From Streptomyces pseudovenezuelae (GTDB lineage Bacteria; Actinomycetota; Actinomycetes; Streptomycetales; Streptomycetaceae): DNA of 64,000 nt. Numbering within the stretch: position 1 is the stretch's first letter; each line of letters opens with the position of its first letter. Positions 15,134 to 23,771 of this stretch are shown here, piece after piece. Under the pieces are notes generated by a model. The model worked only from the letters and a program-made list of their open reading frames with translations. It was not told where the DNA came from and did not search any database. The stretch covers positions 124,001-188,000 of the forward strand of contig NZ_KQ948152.1 in the NCBI RefSeq assembly GCF_001513955.1, given 5' to 3'. The translations under genes and the position numbers were made by a program.

Positions 15134-17920
15134 ATGCCACGGCGCACCTCACGCACCGCACTCGACAGACTGAGAACTCCCGGCAGACTCACCGGGTTCC
15201 TGAAGTCCGCATCCATATGCGTCCTGATTGCCGGTCTTTTGTCCCCGCTTGCGCAGACCGCTTCGGCGGCCGAGGCCGCGGCGCCGAACGACTACTGCGG
15301 CGGCCAGTGTTCCGACATCCTGCCGCCCGGCGAGAACGGCAACGCGACCCTCGCGCAGGTCCTGCTCAACCAGGCCTTCGGCACCCAGCCCGACCACGCC
15401 GAGGACCAGCTCGGCCCCTACGCCAACCTGGCCAAGGGGTATCCCACGCTCACCAACTCGACCATCAACACCTTCTTCAACGACGCGTCCTTCGGGGTCG
15501 CGTCCGACCAGGTCGCCTCCACCCTGAGCCCGGCCGGCCGCACCGACGTGACGATCGTCCGCGACAAGAAGACGGGTGTGCCGCACATCACCGGCACCAC
15601 CAGATACGGCACCGAGTTCGGCGCGGGCTATGCGGCCGCCCAGGACCGGCTGTGGCTCATGGACGTGTTCCGGCACGTCGGCCGCGGCCAGCTGACCACT
15701 TTCGCGGGCGGCGCTCCCTCCAACCAGGGCCTGGAGCAGCAGTTCTGGCGCAACGCGCCCTACAGCGAGGCCGATCTCCAGGCGCAGATCGACAACGCGG
15801 TCGCGAACAACGGCGCCCGCGGCCAGCAGGCCCTCGCCGACGCCAACGCCTATCTCGCCGGCATCAACTCCTACATCGACACCTCCGACAGCGGCCGCTA
15901 CTTCCCCGGCGAGTACGTCCTGACCGGCCACAAGGACTCGATCACCAACGCCGGCACCATCGAGCACTTCAAGCTCACCGACCTGGTCGCGCTGGCCTCC
16001 GTCATCGGCGCCCTGTTCGGGTCCGGGGGCGGCGGCGAGGTCAACAACGCCATCTCGCTGATGGCCGCCCAGGAGCGGTACGGCGTGACGAAGGGCACCG
16101 AGGTCTGGGAGTCCTTCCGTGAGCGCAACGACCCCGAGGCCGTCCTCACCGTCCACAACGGCGAGAGCTTCCCGTACGCCGCCAAGCCCGCGAACGCACA
16201 GGGCGAGGCGCTCCCGGACGCCGGTTCGGTGACCACCGAGCCACTGGTCTACGACACCTCCGGCACCGGCGCCGACCAGAGCGCGAGCGCGGCCTCCGCC
16301 ACGGCGACGGCGAACGCCCTCACCTCGGCCAAGCGCGGCATGTCCAACGCGCTGGTCGTCAGCGGGAAGTACACGGCCAGCGGCCACCCGGTCGCCGTCT
16401 TCGGACCGCAGACCGGCTACTTCGCCCCCCAACTCCTCATGCTCCAGGAGATCCAGGGCCCCGGCATCAGCGCCCGCGGCGCCTCCTTCGCGGGCCTGAG
16501 CATGTACGTCGAACTCGGCCGCGGCCAGGACTACGCGTGGTCCGCCACGACCTCCGGCCAGGACATCATCGACACCTACGCCGTCGAACTGTGCCAGGAC
16601 GACTACCACTACCTGTACCACGGCACCTGCACGGCGATGGACAAGATCGAGCAGAAGAACTCCTGGGCCCCGACCACGGCCGACAGCACCGCCGCGGGGT
16701 CGTACACGATGAGGGTCTGGCGCACGAAGTACGGCCCCGTCGAGTACCGGGCGACCGTCGACGGCAAGAAGGTCGCCTACACCACTCTGCGCTCCTCCTA
16801 CCTGCACGAGGCCGACTCGATCATCGGCTTCCAGATGCTCAACGATCCGGACTACGTCAAGAGTCCGCAGACCTTCCAGAGCGCGGTGCAGCACATCAAC
16901 TACACCTTCAACTGGTTCTACGCCGACTCCACGCACACCGCGTACTACAACAGCGGCAACAACCCGGTGCGCGCGTCCGGCGTCGACGCCGAGTTCCCGG
17001 TGTGGGCGCAGTCGGCGTACGAGTGGAAGAACTGGGCCCCGGCGACGAACACCGCCGACTACACCCCGGCCTCCGCGCACCCCAACTCCATCGACCAGGA
17101 CTACTACATCTCCTGGAACAACAAGCAGGCCAAGGACTACGCGACCGCGTCCTGGGGCGACGGTTCCGTGCACCGCGGCAACCTGCTGGAGGACCGGGTC
17201 AAGAAACTGGTCGCCGCGGGCGGGGTCACCCGGACCGCGCTGGTGAAGGCCATGGCGGACGCGTCCCTGGCCGACCTGCGCGCGGAGGACGTCCTCCCGG
17301 ACCTGCTCAAGGTGATCAACAGCTCGACGGTCACCGACTCCACGGCCGCGGCCGCGGTGAGCAAGCTCCAGGCGTGGCTGACGGCCGGCGGCAAGCGCAC
17401 CGAGACCTCGGCGGGTTCGAAGAAGTACGCCGACGCCGACGCGATCCGCATCCTGGACGCGTGGTGGCCGCTGCTGGCCAAGGGCATCTTCGAACCGGGC
17501 CTCGGCACCGACCTCTACACCGCCCTGCAGGCCAACCTGCCCGTCGACGAGTCCCCGTCGGCCGCGCACGGACCCACCGGCGCCCACGCGGGCAGCTCCT
17601 TCCAGTACGGCTGGTGGAGCTACGTCGACAAGGACGTCCGCGCCGTGCTCGGTGAGAGTGTGCAGGGCCCGCTGGCGGACAAGTACTGCGGCGGCGGCAG
17701 CCTCGCCACCTGCCGGGACACTCTCATCAGCACCCTGAAGACCGCGGCCGGCAAGACCGCGGCCCAGGTCTACCCCGGCGACACCCTGTGCTCGGCGGGC
17801 GACCAGTGGTGCGCCGACTCGATCGTGCAGCGCACCCTGGGCGGCATCAAGCACTACAACATCAGCTGGCAGAACCGTCCGACCTTCCAGCAGGTGGTGG
17901 AGTTCACCTCGCACAGGTGA
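15134..17920 (+). CDS. Secreted penicillin-acylase-family Ntn hydrolase
   Basis: The product is 928 residues. A signal peptide is clear (basic start, hydrophobic SICVLIAGLLSPLAQ, cleavage after ASA). The alpha-chain region carries IVRDKKTGVPHITG and GYAAAQDRLWLMD, standard landmarks of the family. The autoprocessing site lies before Ser404 in KRGMSNALVV, which becomes the N-terminal nucleophile of the beta chain. Family substrates include penicillins, acyl-homoserine lactones and lipopeptide acyl chains; specificity is not visible here. ATG 15134 has GGAG seven bases upstream, whereas ATG 15065 would add residues before the signal. It is a monocistronic gene on the divergent side of 14299-14901. 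Confidence 0.9.
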   Translation: MPRRTSRTALDRLRTPGRLTGFLKSASICVLIAGLLSPLAQTASAAEAAAPNDYCGGQCSDILPPGENGNATLAQVLLNQAFGTQPDHAEDQLGPYANLAKGYPTLTNSTINTFFNDASFGVASDQVASTLSPAGRTDVTIVRDKKTGVPHITGTTRYGTEFGAGYAAAQDRLWLMDVFRHVGRGQLTTFAGGAPSNQGLEQQFWRNAPYSEADLQAQIDNAVANNGARGQQALADANAYLAGINSYIDTSDSGRYFPGEYVLTGHKDSITNAGTIEHFKLTDLVALASVIGALFGSGGGGEVNNAISLMAAQERYGVTKGTEVWESFRERNDPEAVLTVHNGESFPYAAKPANAQGEALPDAGSVTTEPLVYDTSGTGADQSASAASATATANALTSAKRGMSNALVVSGKYTASGHPVAVFGPQTGYFAPQLLMLQEIQGPGISARGASFAGLSMYVELGRGQDYAWSATTSGQDIIDTYAVELCQDDYHYLYHGTCTAMDKIEQKNSWAPTTADSTAAGSYTMRVWRTKYGPVEYRATVDGKKVAYTTLRSSYLHEADSIIGFQMLNDPDYVKSPQTFQSAVQHINYTFNWFYADSTHTAYYNSGNNPVRASGVDAEFPVWAQSAYEWKNWAPATNTADYTPASAHPNSIDQDYYISWNNKQAKDYATASWGDGSVHRGNLLEDRVKKLVAAGGVTRTALVKAMADASLADLRAEDVLPDLLKVINSSTVTDSTAAAAVSKLQAWLTAGGKRTETSAGSKKYADADAIRILDAWWPLLAKGIFEPGLGTDLYTALQANLPVDESPSAAHGPTGAHAGSSFQYGWWSYVDKDVRAVLGESVQGPLADKYCGGGSLATCRDTLISTLKTAAGKTAAQVYPGDTLCSAGDQWCADSIVQRTLGGIKHYNISWQNRPTFQQVVEFTSHR

Positions 17921-17934
17921 GCCATGGCGGCGGG

Positions 17935-19248
17935 TCAGTGAACACGGCCCGCCGCCAGCACCAGCCGGGCCAGCTCGCGGTGGCAGATGTCGCTGTGCGC
18001 ACCCGCGGGCGGCCCGCCGCGCCGGACCACGGCCGCGGCGTCGACGTTCACACAGCCCTTCGTGGGCAGCCTCGTGAGGGCTTCGGCCAGCTTCAGGGAC
18101 GGCGTGCCGGGCACCGCCTGCACGCCGTCGTGGCCCATCGCACCCCACTTGGCGCCCAGGACCTGCCCGATGCCGAACTCCGCCACCCCCTGCGCGTCGC
18201 CCGCCATGCGGGAGGCCAGCGGATACAGCGTGCCGAGCGCCGAGTCATGGCTGGAGTAGCAGCACACCAGCGGCCCGTCGACCCGGTTCTGCTGCCCCTG
18301 GAGCACCCCTCCCGCGCGCGGGTCGTGCGGCAACCGGGCCGCGAACGCGTAGTGCGAGAAGGCCCCTTGGAGGAGGGTGACCGACTTGACGGTGTGCACC
18401 CCCTCCGGCAGCCCGCGCAGCGCGAACGACACCAGCCGCGCGCCGAAGCTGTGCCCCACGAGATGCACCCGTACCCTGGGCGCCTTCGCGGCGAGCTGTC
18501 CGATCACCCGGCCGAGCCCGCGTTCGCCGACCGTGCCCGCGCGCCGCTTCATCGCGTAGTACGTCCCCTGCCGCAGCAGTTCGTGCGCCCCGTCCCACGG
18601 ATCGGGGACCGTGAACCCCCGTCCCCCGTCGGGGTCTTCGAGCCGCGTGATGGCCCGCGCGAACTCCTCGCACACGGTCGCCGTGGACCCGGCGAGGATG
18701 TCCGGCTCGTCCTGCGGCACCCCCTCGGCGAGCGTGTCCGCCGCGAAGAGCGCCTGCGGCCCCGGCGGCACCACCTCCACCAGAAGGCGCACCAGCCGCC
18801 CGAACTCCTCCAACTCGGCGTCTTCCCGGGACTGTTGGTCCAGCAGCCGGGCCAGCCGGTCGATCACCGTGGCCCGGCCCGGGAAGGTCTCCAGGAGGGC
18901 GTGCCGGGTGTCCTTGTCGAGCACCGGGCGCGGCGGCAGCTCGGCGGCCACGGCCCGCGGGAAGTCCGGGATCGGCTCGTCCGAGAACCGCATCGACGGC
19001 CAGACGACCCCCGCGTACCCGAGCCTCGCCGTCGGCGCGAGCACCGGGAACGGCTCGAAGAAGCGGCTGCAGAGCCGGGTCGCCGCCGAGCGGTCACTGT
19101 TCCAGCCGTGCGCGAGGACGACCAGGTCCGTGACCCCCCGGTCCGTCACCTCCGCGAGCAGCCGGTCCCGCCGGCCGGCGTCCGGGTCCCCGTCCGCGTC
19201 GAACGTCAGCTCCCAGTACGGTGTCACGCTCATCGCCGGATCCGTCAT
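17935..19248 (-). CDS. Alpha/beta-hydrolase-fold protein
   Basis: The product is 437 residues. VVLAHGWNSDRS is the strand-loop oxyanion region and HLVGHSFGARLVS carries the nucleophile-elbow serine (GHSFG). A late Asp and His (MGHDGVQ) could complete the triad. About 200 residues of helical insertion separate the first two elements, which is unusual for simple esterases. No signal peptide is seen, so it is probably cytoplasmic. The start is ATG 19248 because GAGGTGG lies upstream; a longer frame to 19317 has no ribosome site. The substrate is unknown. Confidence 0.75.
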   Translation of the reverse strand: MTDPAMSVTPYWELTFDADGDPDAGRRDRLLAEVTDRGVTDLVVLAHGWNSDRSAATRLCSRFFEPFPVLAPTARLGYAGVVWPSMRFSDEPIPDFPRAVAAELPPRPVLDKDTRHALLETFPGRATVIDRLARLLDQQSREDAELEEFGRLVRLLVEVVPPGPQALFAADTLAEGVPQDEPDILAGSTATVCEEFARAITRLEDPDGGRGFTVPDPWDGAHELLRQGTYYAMKRRAGTVGERGLGRVIGQLAAKAPRVRVHLVGHSFGARLVSFALRGLPEGVHTVKSVTLLQGAFSHYAFAARLPHDPRAGGVLQGQQNRVDGPLVCCYSSHDSALGTLYPLASRMAGDAQGVAEFGIGQVLGAKWGAMGHDGVQAVPGTPSLKLAEALTRLPTKGCVNVDAAAVVRRGGPPAGAHSDICHRELARLVLAAGRVH

Positions 19249-19320
19249 CACCGACCACCTCGTCCCCCGTAGTGGTGCGTATCGTCCTGCTACCGGGCGA
19301 AGTTGGCCATACTTCACGGC

Positions 19321-20553
19321 TCATCCGTAGAGCAGGTAATTCTTTCGAATCCTCCGGAAGGCGCGCAGCTCCTCCTGCCAGCCCGCCACGACCTCGTCGG
19401 TGCTCGCGCCGGCGTCGATCATCGTGCGGACCCGGGTGGAGCCGGTGAGCCGGTCGATCCAGTTGTCCGCGCGCCAGCCGAACCCGGACCAGGTCTGCTT
19501 GGCGGTCACGAGCAGCGCGACGCCGGTGCGGACGGGGTCGTACGCGGCCTTGTCGTGGACGTGGATCTGCACCCCGCCGATCGTCTTCCCCTGGAACTTG
19601 GAGAATGTCGGCGCGAAGTAGGCCTCCCTGAAGTGCACGCCGGGCAGGCCGAGTTCGTTCGCGGCGGCGGCCCAACGGCCGTCCAGGCCCTCCGCGCCCA
19701 GCAGTTCGAACGGGCGGGTGGTGCCGCGGCCCTCCGAGAGGTTCGTGCCCTCGAAGAGACAGGTGCCGGAGTACACCAGGGCGGTGTCGGGAGTGGGCAT
19801 GTTCGGGCTCGGGGGGACCCAGGGCAGGTCCCAGGCGTCGTAGAACTCCGAGCGCCGCCAGCCCGTCATCAGGACCGTGTCCAGGGGGACCGGGGCGGTG
19901 AGGAACTCGCCGTTGAAGAGCCGGGCCAGCTCCGCGACGGTCATACCGTGCGCCTGGGAGATGGGCTGTCTGCCCACGAAGGTCGCGAACTCCCGGTGCA
20001 GGACCGGTCCTTGGGCCGCGCGGCCGGTGACCGGGTTGGGGCGGTCCAGGACGACGAAGCGCTTTCCGGCGAGCTGGGCCGCCTCCATGCAGTCGTACAG
20101 GGTCCAGATGTAGGTGTAGAAGCGGGCGCCGACGTCCTGGATGTCGAAGACGACCGTGTCCACGGCGGAGGCGGTGAAGACGTCGGCGAGGGCTTGGCCG
20201 CTCTTCAGGTACGTGTCGTAGACCGGCAGGCCGGTCGCGGGATCGTCGTAGCGGCCCTCGGAGCCGCCGGCCTGGGCGGTGCCCCGGAAGCCGTGCTCCG
20301 GGCCGAAGACGGCCCGTAGGTCCACCCTCTTGTCGGCGTGCATCACGTCGACGATGTGGCGGACGTCCCGGGTGACGCCGGTGGGGTTGGTGACGATGCC
20401 GATCCGCTGACCGCTGAGCTGGGCGTATCCGGCCGCGGCCAGGTTCTCGAAACCGGTCCGCCGGTGAGGGCGCGCTGCTTGGGCGGGTGGTGTGGAGGTC
20501 AGTGACGCCGTTGCCGTCGCTGCTGTCAGCAGGGTTCGTCTGGATAGGCGCAT
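19321..20553 (-). CDS. NamZ-like (DUF1343) exo-beta-N-acetylmuramidase, exported
   Basis: The product is 410 residues. The N-terminus MRLSRRTLLTAATATASL is a twin-arginine export signal. The mature part has the DUF1343 landmarks IGIVTNPTGV, FGPEHGFRG, VVFDIQDVGARFYTY and VVLDRPNPV. Characterised members (NamZ) remove MurNAc from peptidoglycan fragments, so a role in cell-wall turnover or recycling outside the membrane is expected. The gene stands alone and diverges from the SDR/acyl-CoA ligase operon. Confidence 0.87.
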   Translation of the reverse strand: MRLSRRTLLTAATATASLTSTPPAQAARPHRRTGFENLAAAGYAQLSGQRIGIVTNPTGVTRDVRHIVDVMHADKRVDLRAVFGPEHGFRGTAQAGGSEGRYDDPATGLPVYDTYLKSGQALADVFTASAVDTVVFDIQDVGARFYTYIWTLYDCMEAAQLAGKRFVVLDRPNPVTGRAAQGPVLHREFATFVGRQPISQAHGMTVAELARLFNGEFLTAPVPLDTVLMTGWRRSEFYDAWDLPWVPPSPNMPTPDTALVYSGTCLFEGTNLSEGRGTTRPFELLGAEGLDGRWAAAANELGLPGVHFREAYFAPTFSKFQGKTIGGVQIHVHDKAAYDPVRTGVALLVTAKQTWSGFGWRADNWIDRLTGSTRVRTMIDAGASTDEVVAGWQEELRAFRRIRKNYLLYG

Positions 20554-20596
20554 GAAGGGACCGTATGGGCTCCCGCGGGTTGTGGGCAGGGTTGCG

Positions 20597-20647
20597 GCAC
20601 GTCGTGGCTTGTCGCGCAGTTCCCCGCGCCCCTGGAGGGGCGCAGCA
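20597..20647. repeat. Common Streptomyces dispersed intergenic repeat with hairpin
   Basis: The stretch contains TCGCGCAGTTCCCCGCGCCC and then a 7-bp stem GCGCCCC-TGGA-GGGGCGC at 20626-20643. From experience, sequences of this form are scattered through intergenic regions of many Streptomyces genomes. Here it lies 22 bases upstream of operator C. A role in termination or attenuation is possible, but none is shown. Confidence 0.55.
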
Positions 20648-20664
20648 GTCGCCCTTCCTTCCTA

Positions 20665-20684
20665 CATACCGACCGGTTAGTCTG
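20665..20684. promoter_or_regulatory. Predicted TetR operator C, copy 2
   Basis: CATACCGACCGGTTAGTCTG lies 34 bases before the SDR start. It agrees at 17 of 20 bases with 4744-4763 and shares CATACCGACC.GT with the reverse complement of 26066-26085. It would let the TetR protein encoded third in this operon regulate its own transcription. Confidence 0.6.
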
Positions 20685-20717
20685 GGCCTGCAGTCGAGCC
20701 GGAGTCGAAGGAGACCG

Positions 20718-21479
20718 ATGGTGGAAGCCCTGCAGGGTGCCGGAGTGGTTGTGACCGGGGCGGGAGGTGGCATCGGGGCCGCGCTCGCGCGGCGGTTCGC
20801 CGCGGAAGGGGCCCGGGTCGTCGTCAATGACCTCGATGCCGGGCGGGCCAAGGCCGTCGCCGAGGAGGTCGGGGGGATCGCCGTGGCCGGGGATGCCTCC
20901 TCGGTTGTCCCCGACGCGCTCGACGCCCTCGGCGGGACCGTCGACGTCTACTGCGCCAACGCCGGTGTCGCCTTCGGCGGTGACCCGCTCGACGAGAACG
21001 CCTGGGCCGCCTCCTGGGACGTCAACGTCATGGCCCATGTCCGCGCCGCCCACGCGCTGCTCCCGGGCTGGCTGGAGCGGGGCAGCGGGCGGTTCGTGTC
21101 GACCGTCTCCGCCGCCGGACTGCTGACCATGATCGGGGCCGCGCCCTACGCCGTCACCAAGCACGGGGCGTACGCCTTCGCCGAGTACCTGTCGCTGACG
21201 TACCGGCACCGCGGGATCAAGGTGCACGCCATCTGTCCGCAGGGCGTGCGGACCGACATGCTCGCGGCCACCGGGACCGCGGGTGACCTGGTGCTCAGGC
21301 CGACCGCCGTCGAGCCGGAGGACGTGGCCGAGGCGCTGTTCCGGGGGATCGAGGAGGACCGGTTCCTGATCCTGCCGCACCCGGAGGTCGCCGAGTACTA
21401 CCAGGCGCGGGCCGCCGAGCCCGATCGCTGGCTGGCCGGAATGAACCACCTCCAGCGCAAGTGGGAGGAGGTCCGATGA
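20718..21479 (+). CDS. Short-chain dehydrogenase/reductase
   Basis: The product is 253 residues. The Rossmann motif is TGAGGGIG near residue 14, NAG lies near residue 82, and the catalytic Ser-Tyr-Lys set is present (STVSAAG then YAVTKHG). It is followed by CPQGVRTDM in the usual substrate-loop position. It should reduce or oxidise a keto/hydroxy group with NAD(P)(H). ATG 20718 follows GAAGGAG. It overlaps the acyl-CoA ligase gene by four bases (ATGA), so the two are translationally coupled. The setting suggests interconversion of a keto- and hydroxy-acyl intermediate, as proposed for LvaD. Confidence 0.9.
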   Translation: MVEALQGAGVVVTGAGGGIGAALARRFAAEGARVVVNDLDAGRAKAVAEEVGGIAVAGDASSVVPDALDALGGTVDVYCANAGVAFGGDPLDENAWAASWDVNVMAHVRAAHALLPGWLERGSGRFVSTVSAAGLLTMIGAAPYAVTKHGAYAFAEYLSLTYRHRGIKVHAICPQGVRTDMLAATGTAGDLVLRPTAVEPEDVAEALFRGIEEDRFLILPHPEVAEYYQARAAEPDRWLAGMNHLQRKWEEVR

Positions 21480-23143
21480 GCGAGTCCCGCTATGCCGCCA
21501 AGCCCTGGCTCGACCTGCTCAGCGAGGCCCAGCGCGGGCCGATCGAGCCCGACGACTCGCTGGTGCACGCCCTGCGGCGGGCCGCCGCCGAGGCGCCCGA
21601 GCGGCCCTTCCTCGCCTACTTCGACGGACGGCTCGGCTACCGCGAGGTCGACGAGCTCAGCGACTCCGTCGCCGGGCACCTCGCCGCGCGCGGTCTGGAG
21701 CGCGGGGACCGGGTGGCGATCCTGCTCCAGAACTCGCCGCTGTTCGTGCTCGCGCTGCTCGGCGCGTGGAAGGCGGGCGCGGTCGTCGTGCCCGTCAACC
21801 CCATGTACAAGTCGGGGGAGGTCGGCCATGTCCTGCGGGACGGCGAGGTGGCCGCGCTGATCTGCTCCGACCGGGCCTGGGAGTCGTATCTGCGCGAGAC
21901 GGCGACCGGTTCGCCGGTGCGGATCGTGCTCACCGGGTGCGAGCTGGACTTCCAGACCCGCGGGGACGCGCGCGTGCTCGGCTTCGAGCGGCTGCCGCAG
22001 GCCGAGGACGCCGACGACCTGGTCGCCGTCGCCCGGGCCGGGCACAAGGCGCCCGAAGGCCGGGACGTGACGCTCTCCGACATCGCGCTGATCAGCTACA
22101 CCTCGGGGACGAGCGGCACGCCCAAGGGCGCCACCAACACGCACGGCAACATCATGTACAACGCCGAGCGGCAGCGGACCGGGCTCGCACTGCCCGAGGC
22201 GCCCGTCTACTTCGCGCTGGCGCCGCTGTTCCACATCACCGGGATGGTCTGCCAGCTCGGGGCGTGTCTGGACAGCGTGGGCACGCTCGTGCTGGCGTAC
22301 CGCTTCGAGGCGGGTGTGGTCCTGGAGGCCTTCGCCGAGCACCGGCCGCACTACACGGTCGGTCCGTCGACCGCGTTCATGGCGCTGGCCGCCCACCCGG
22401 ACGTCACCCGTGAGCACTTCTCGTCGTTCGTCAACATCTCCTCGGGCGGGGCCCCGCTGCCGCCCGCCCTGGTGGAGAAGTTCCGGGCCGGCTTCGGGCC
22501 CTACATCCGCAACGGCTACGGGCTGACCGAGTGCTCCGCGCCCTGCGCGTCCGTGCCGCCGGAGCGGGAGGCGCCCGTCGACCCGGTGTCCGGGACGCTC
22601 GCCGTGGGGGTGCCGGGGCCCGAGACGGTCGTACGGATCGTCGACGACAGCGGCGCCGAGGTGCCCTTCGGTGAACAGGGCGAGATCGTCGTGCGCGGGC
22701 CGCAGGTCGTGCCCGGGTACTGGCGGCGGCCGGACGCGACCGCAGAGACCTTCCCGGACGGCGAGCTGCGCACGGGTGACATCGGGTTCATGGATCCGCA
22801 GGGCTGGCTCTACGTCGTGGACCGCAAGAAGGACATGATCAACGCGTCCGGCTTCAAGGTGTGGCCGCGCGAGGTCGAGGACGTGCTGTACACGCATCCG
22901 GCGGTGCGCGAGGCGGCCGTCGTCGGGGTGCCCGACGGATACCGCGGGGAGACCGTCAAGGCGTACATCAGTCTTCGTCCGGGTGTCGAAACCGACCCCG
23001 ATGCGCTCGCCGTGTACTGCAAGGAGAGACTGGCGGCCTACAAGTACCCGCGGCAGGTGGAGATCCTGCCCGAGTTGCCGAAGACGGCCAGTGGGAAGAT
23101 CCTCCGTCGGGAACTCCGTTCCCGACCGCACGACAACGATTGA
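21476..23143 (+). CDS. Acyl-CoA synthetase (AMP-forming)
   Basis: The product is 555 residues of the ANL superfamily. The phosphate loop is YTSGTSGTPKGA, followed by NGYGLTECS and RTGDIGF, then the hinge VDRKKDMI and the C-terminal lysine region TASGKILRR. It activates a carboxylic acid as acyl-AMP and then acyl-CoA. The chain length is not predictable, though the GYR.E.VKAYI region is usual for medium- or long-chain ligases. It is second in an operon with the SDR before it and the TetR gene 26 bases after it, and would be the entry step of the proposed pathway. Confidence 0.93.
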   Translation: MSESRYAAKPWLDLLSEAQRGPIEPDDSLVHALRRAAAEAPERPFLAYFDGRLGYREVDELSDSVAGHLAARGLERGDRVAILLQNSPLFVLALLGAWKAGAVVVPVNPMYKSGEVGHVLRDGEVAALICSDRAWESYLRETATGSPVRIVLTGCELDFQTRGDARVLGFERLPQAEDADDLVAVARAGHKAPEGRDVTLSDIALISYTSGTSGTPKGATNTHGNIMYNAERQRTGLALPEAPVYFALAPLFHITGMVCQLGACLDSVGTLVLAYRFEAGVVLEAFAEHRPHYTVGPSTAFMALAAHPDVTREHFSSFVNISSGGAPLPPALVEKFRAGFGPYIRNGYGLTECSAPCASVPPEREAPVDPVSGTLAVGVPGPETVVRIVDDSGAEVPFGEQGEIVVRGPQVVPGYWRRPDATAETFPDGELRTGDIGFMDPQGWLYVVDRKKDMINASGFKVWPREVEDVLYTHPAVREAAVVGVPDGYRGETVKAYISLRPGVETDPDALAVYCKERLAAYKYPRQVEILPELPKTASGKILRRELRSRPHDND

Positions 23144-23169
23144 CCTCTCGGAAGGCAGGTGGCGGCACA

Positions 23170-23763
23170 GTGCCCAGGACGACGGACGGAGACGGTACGC
23201 CCGTCCCGCAGCGGCTGCTGGCCGCCGCCACCCGGCTCTTCGCCGAGCAGGGCTACGACCGCACCTCCGTGCAGGAGATCGTCGAGGCGGCCGGCGTCAC
23301 CAAGGGGGCGCTGTACCACTACTTCGGCTCCAAGGACGACCTCCTGCACGAGGTGTACGCGCGCGTGCTGCGCGTACAGCAGGAGCGCCTCGACGCGCTC
23401 GCCAACGCCGACGAGCCCATCGAGAAGCGGCTGCGGGCCGCCGCCGCGGACGTCGTGGTCACCACGATCGAGAACCTCGACGACGCGATGATCTTCTTCC
23501 GCTCGATGCACCACCTGAGCCCGGAGAAGAACAAGCAGGTGCGGGCCGAACGGCGCAAGTACCACGAGCGTTTCCGCGCGCTCGTCGAGGAGGGCCAGGA
23601 GGCGGGCGTCTTCTCGAAGGCGACCCCGGCCGACCTCGTCGTGGACTACCACTTCGGCTCCGTCCACCACCTGTCGACCTGGTACCGCCCCGACGGCCCG
23701 ATGGGCCCGCAGGAGGTCGCCGACCACCTGGCCGACCTCCTCCTGCGGGCCCTGCGGCCGTAG
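23170..23763 (+). CDS. TetR-family repressor (regulator of operator C)
   Basis: The product is 197 residues with start codon GTG. The helix-turn-helix reads TSVQEIVEAAGVTKGALYHY and is followed by FGSKDDLLHEVY. The ligand domain contains FFRSMHHLSPEKN, a pattern shared with fatty-acid-catabolism TetR regulators. It is the last gene of the SDR/ligase operon and is convergent with the acyl-CoA dehydrogenase 23772-24986. Three copies of operator C mark its likely targets: this operon, the facing kinase/dehydrogenase pair and the MHS transporter. Confidence 0.87.
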   Translation: MPRTTDGDGTPVPQRLLAAATRLFAEQGYDRTSVQEIVEAAGVTKGALYHYFGSKDDLLHEVYARVLRVQQERLDALANADEPIEKRLRAAAADVVVTTIENLDDAMIFFRSMHHLSPEKNKQVRAERRKYHERFRALVEEGQEAGVFSKATPADLVVDYHFGSVHHLSTWYRPDGPMGPQEVADHLADLLLRALRP

Positions 23764-23771
23764 CGCGCCTC

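Noticed and set aside
15149..18148. A 999-codon minus-strand open frame
   Set aside because: It is antisense to the penicillin-acylase gene, which has a signal peptide, ribosome site and catalytic motifs; long antisense frames are common at this GC content.
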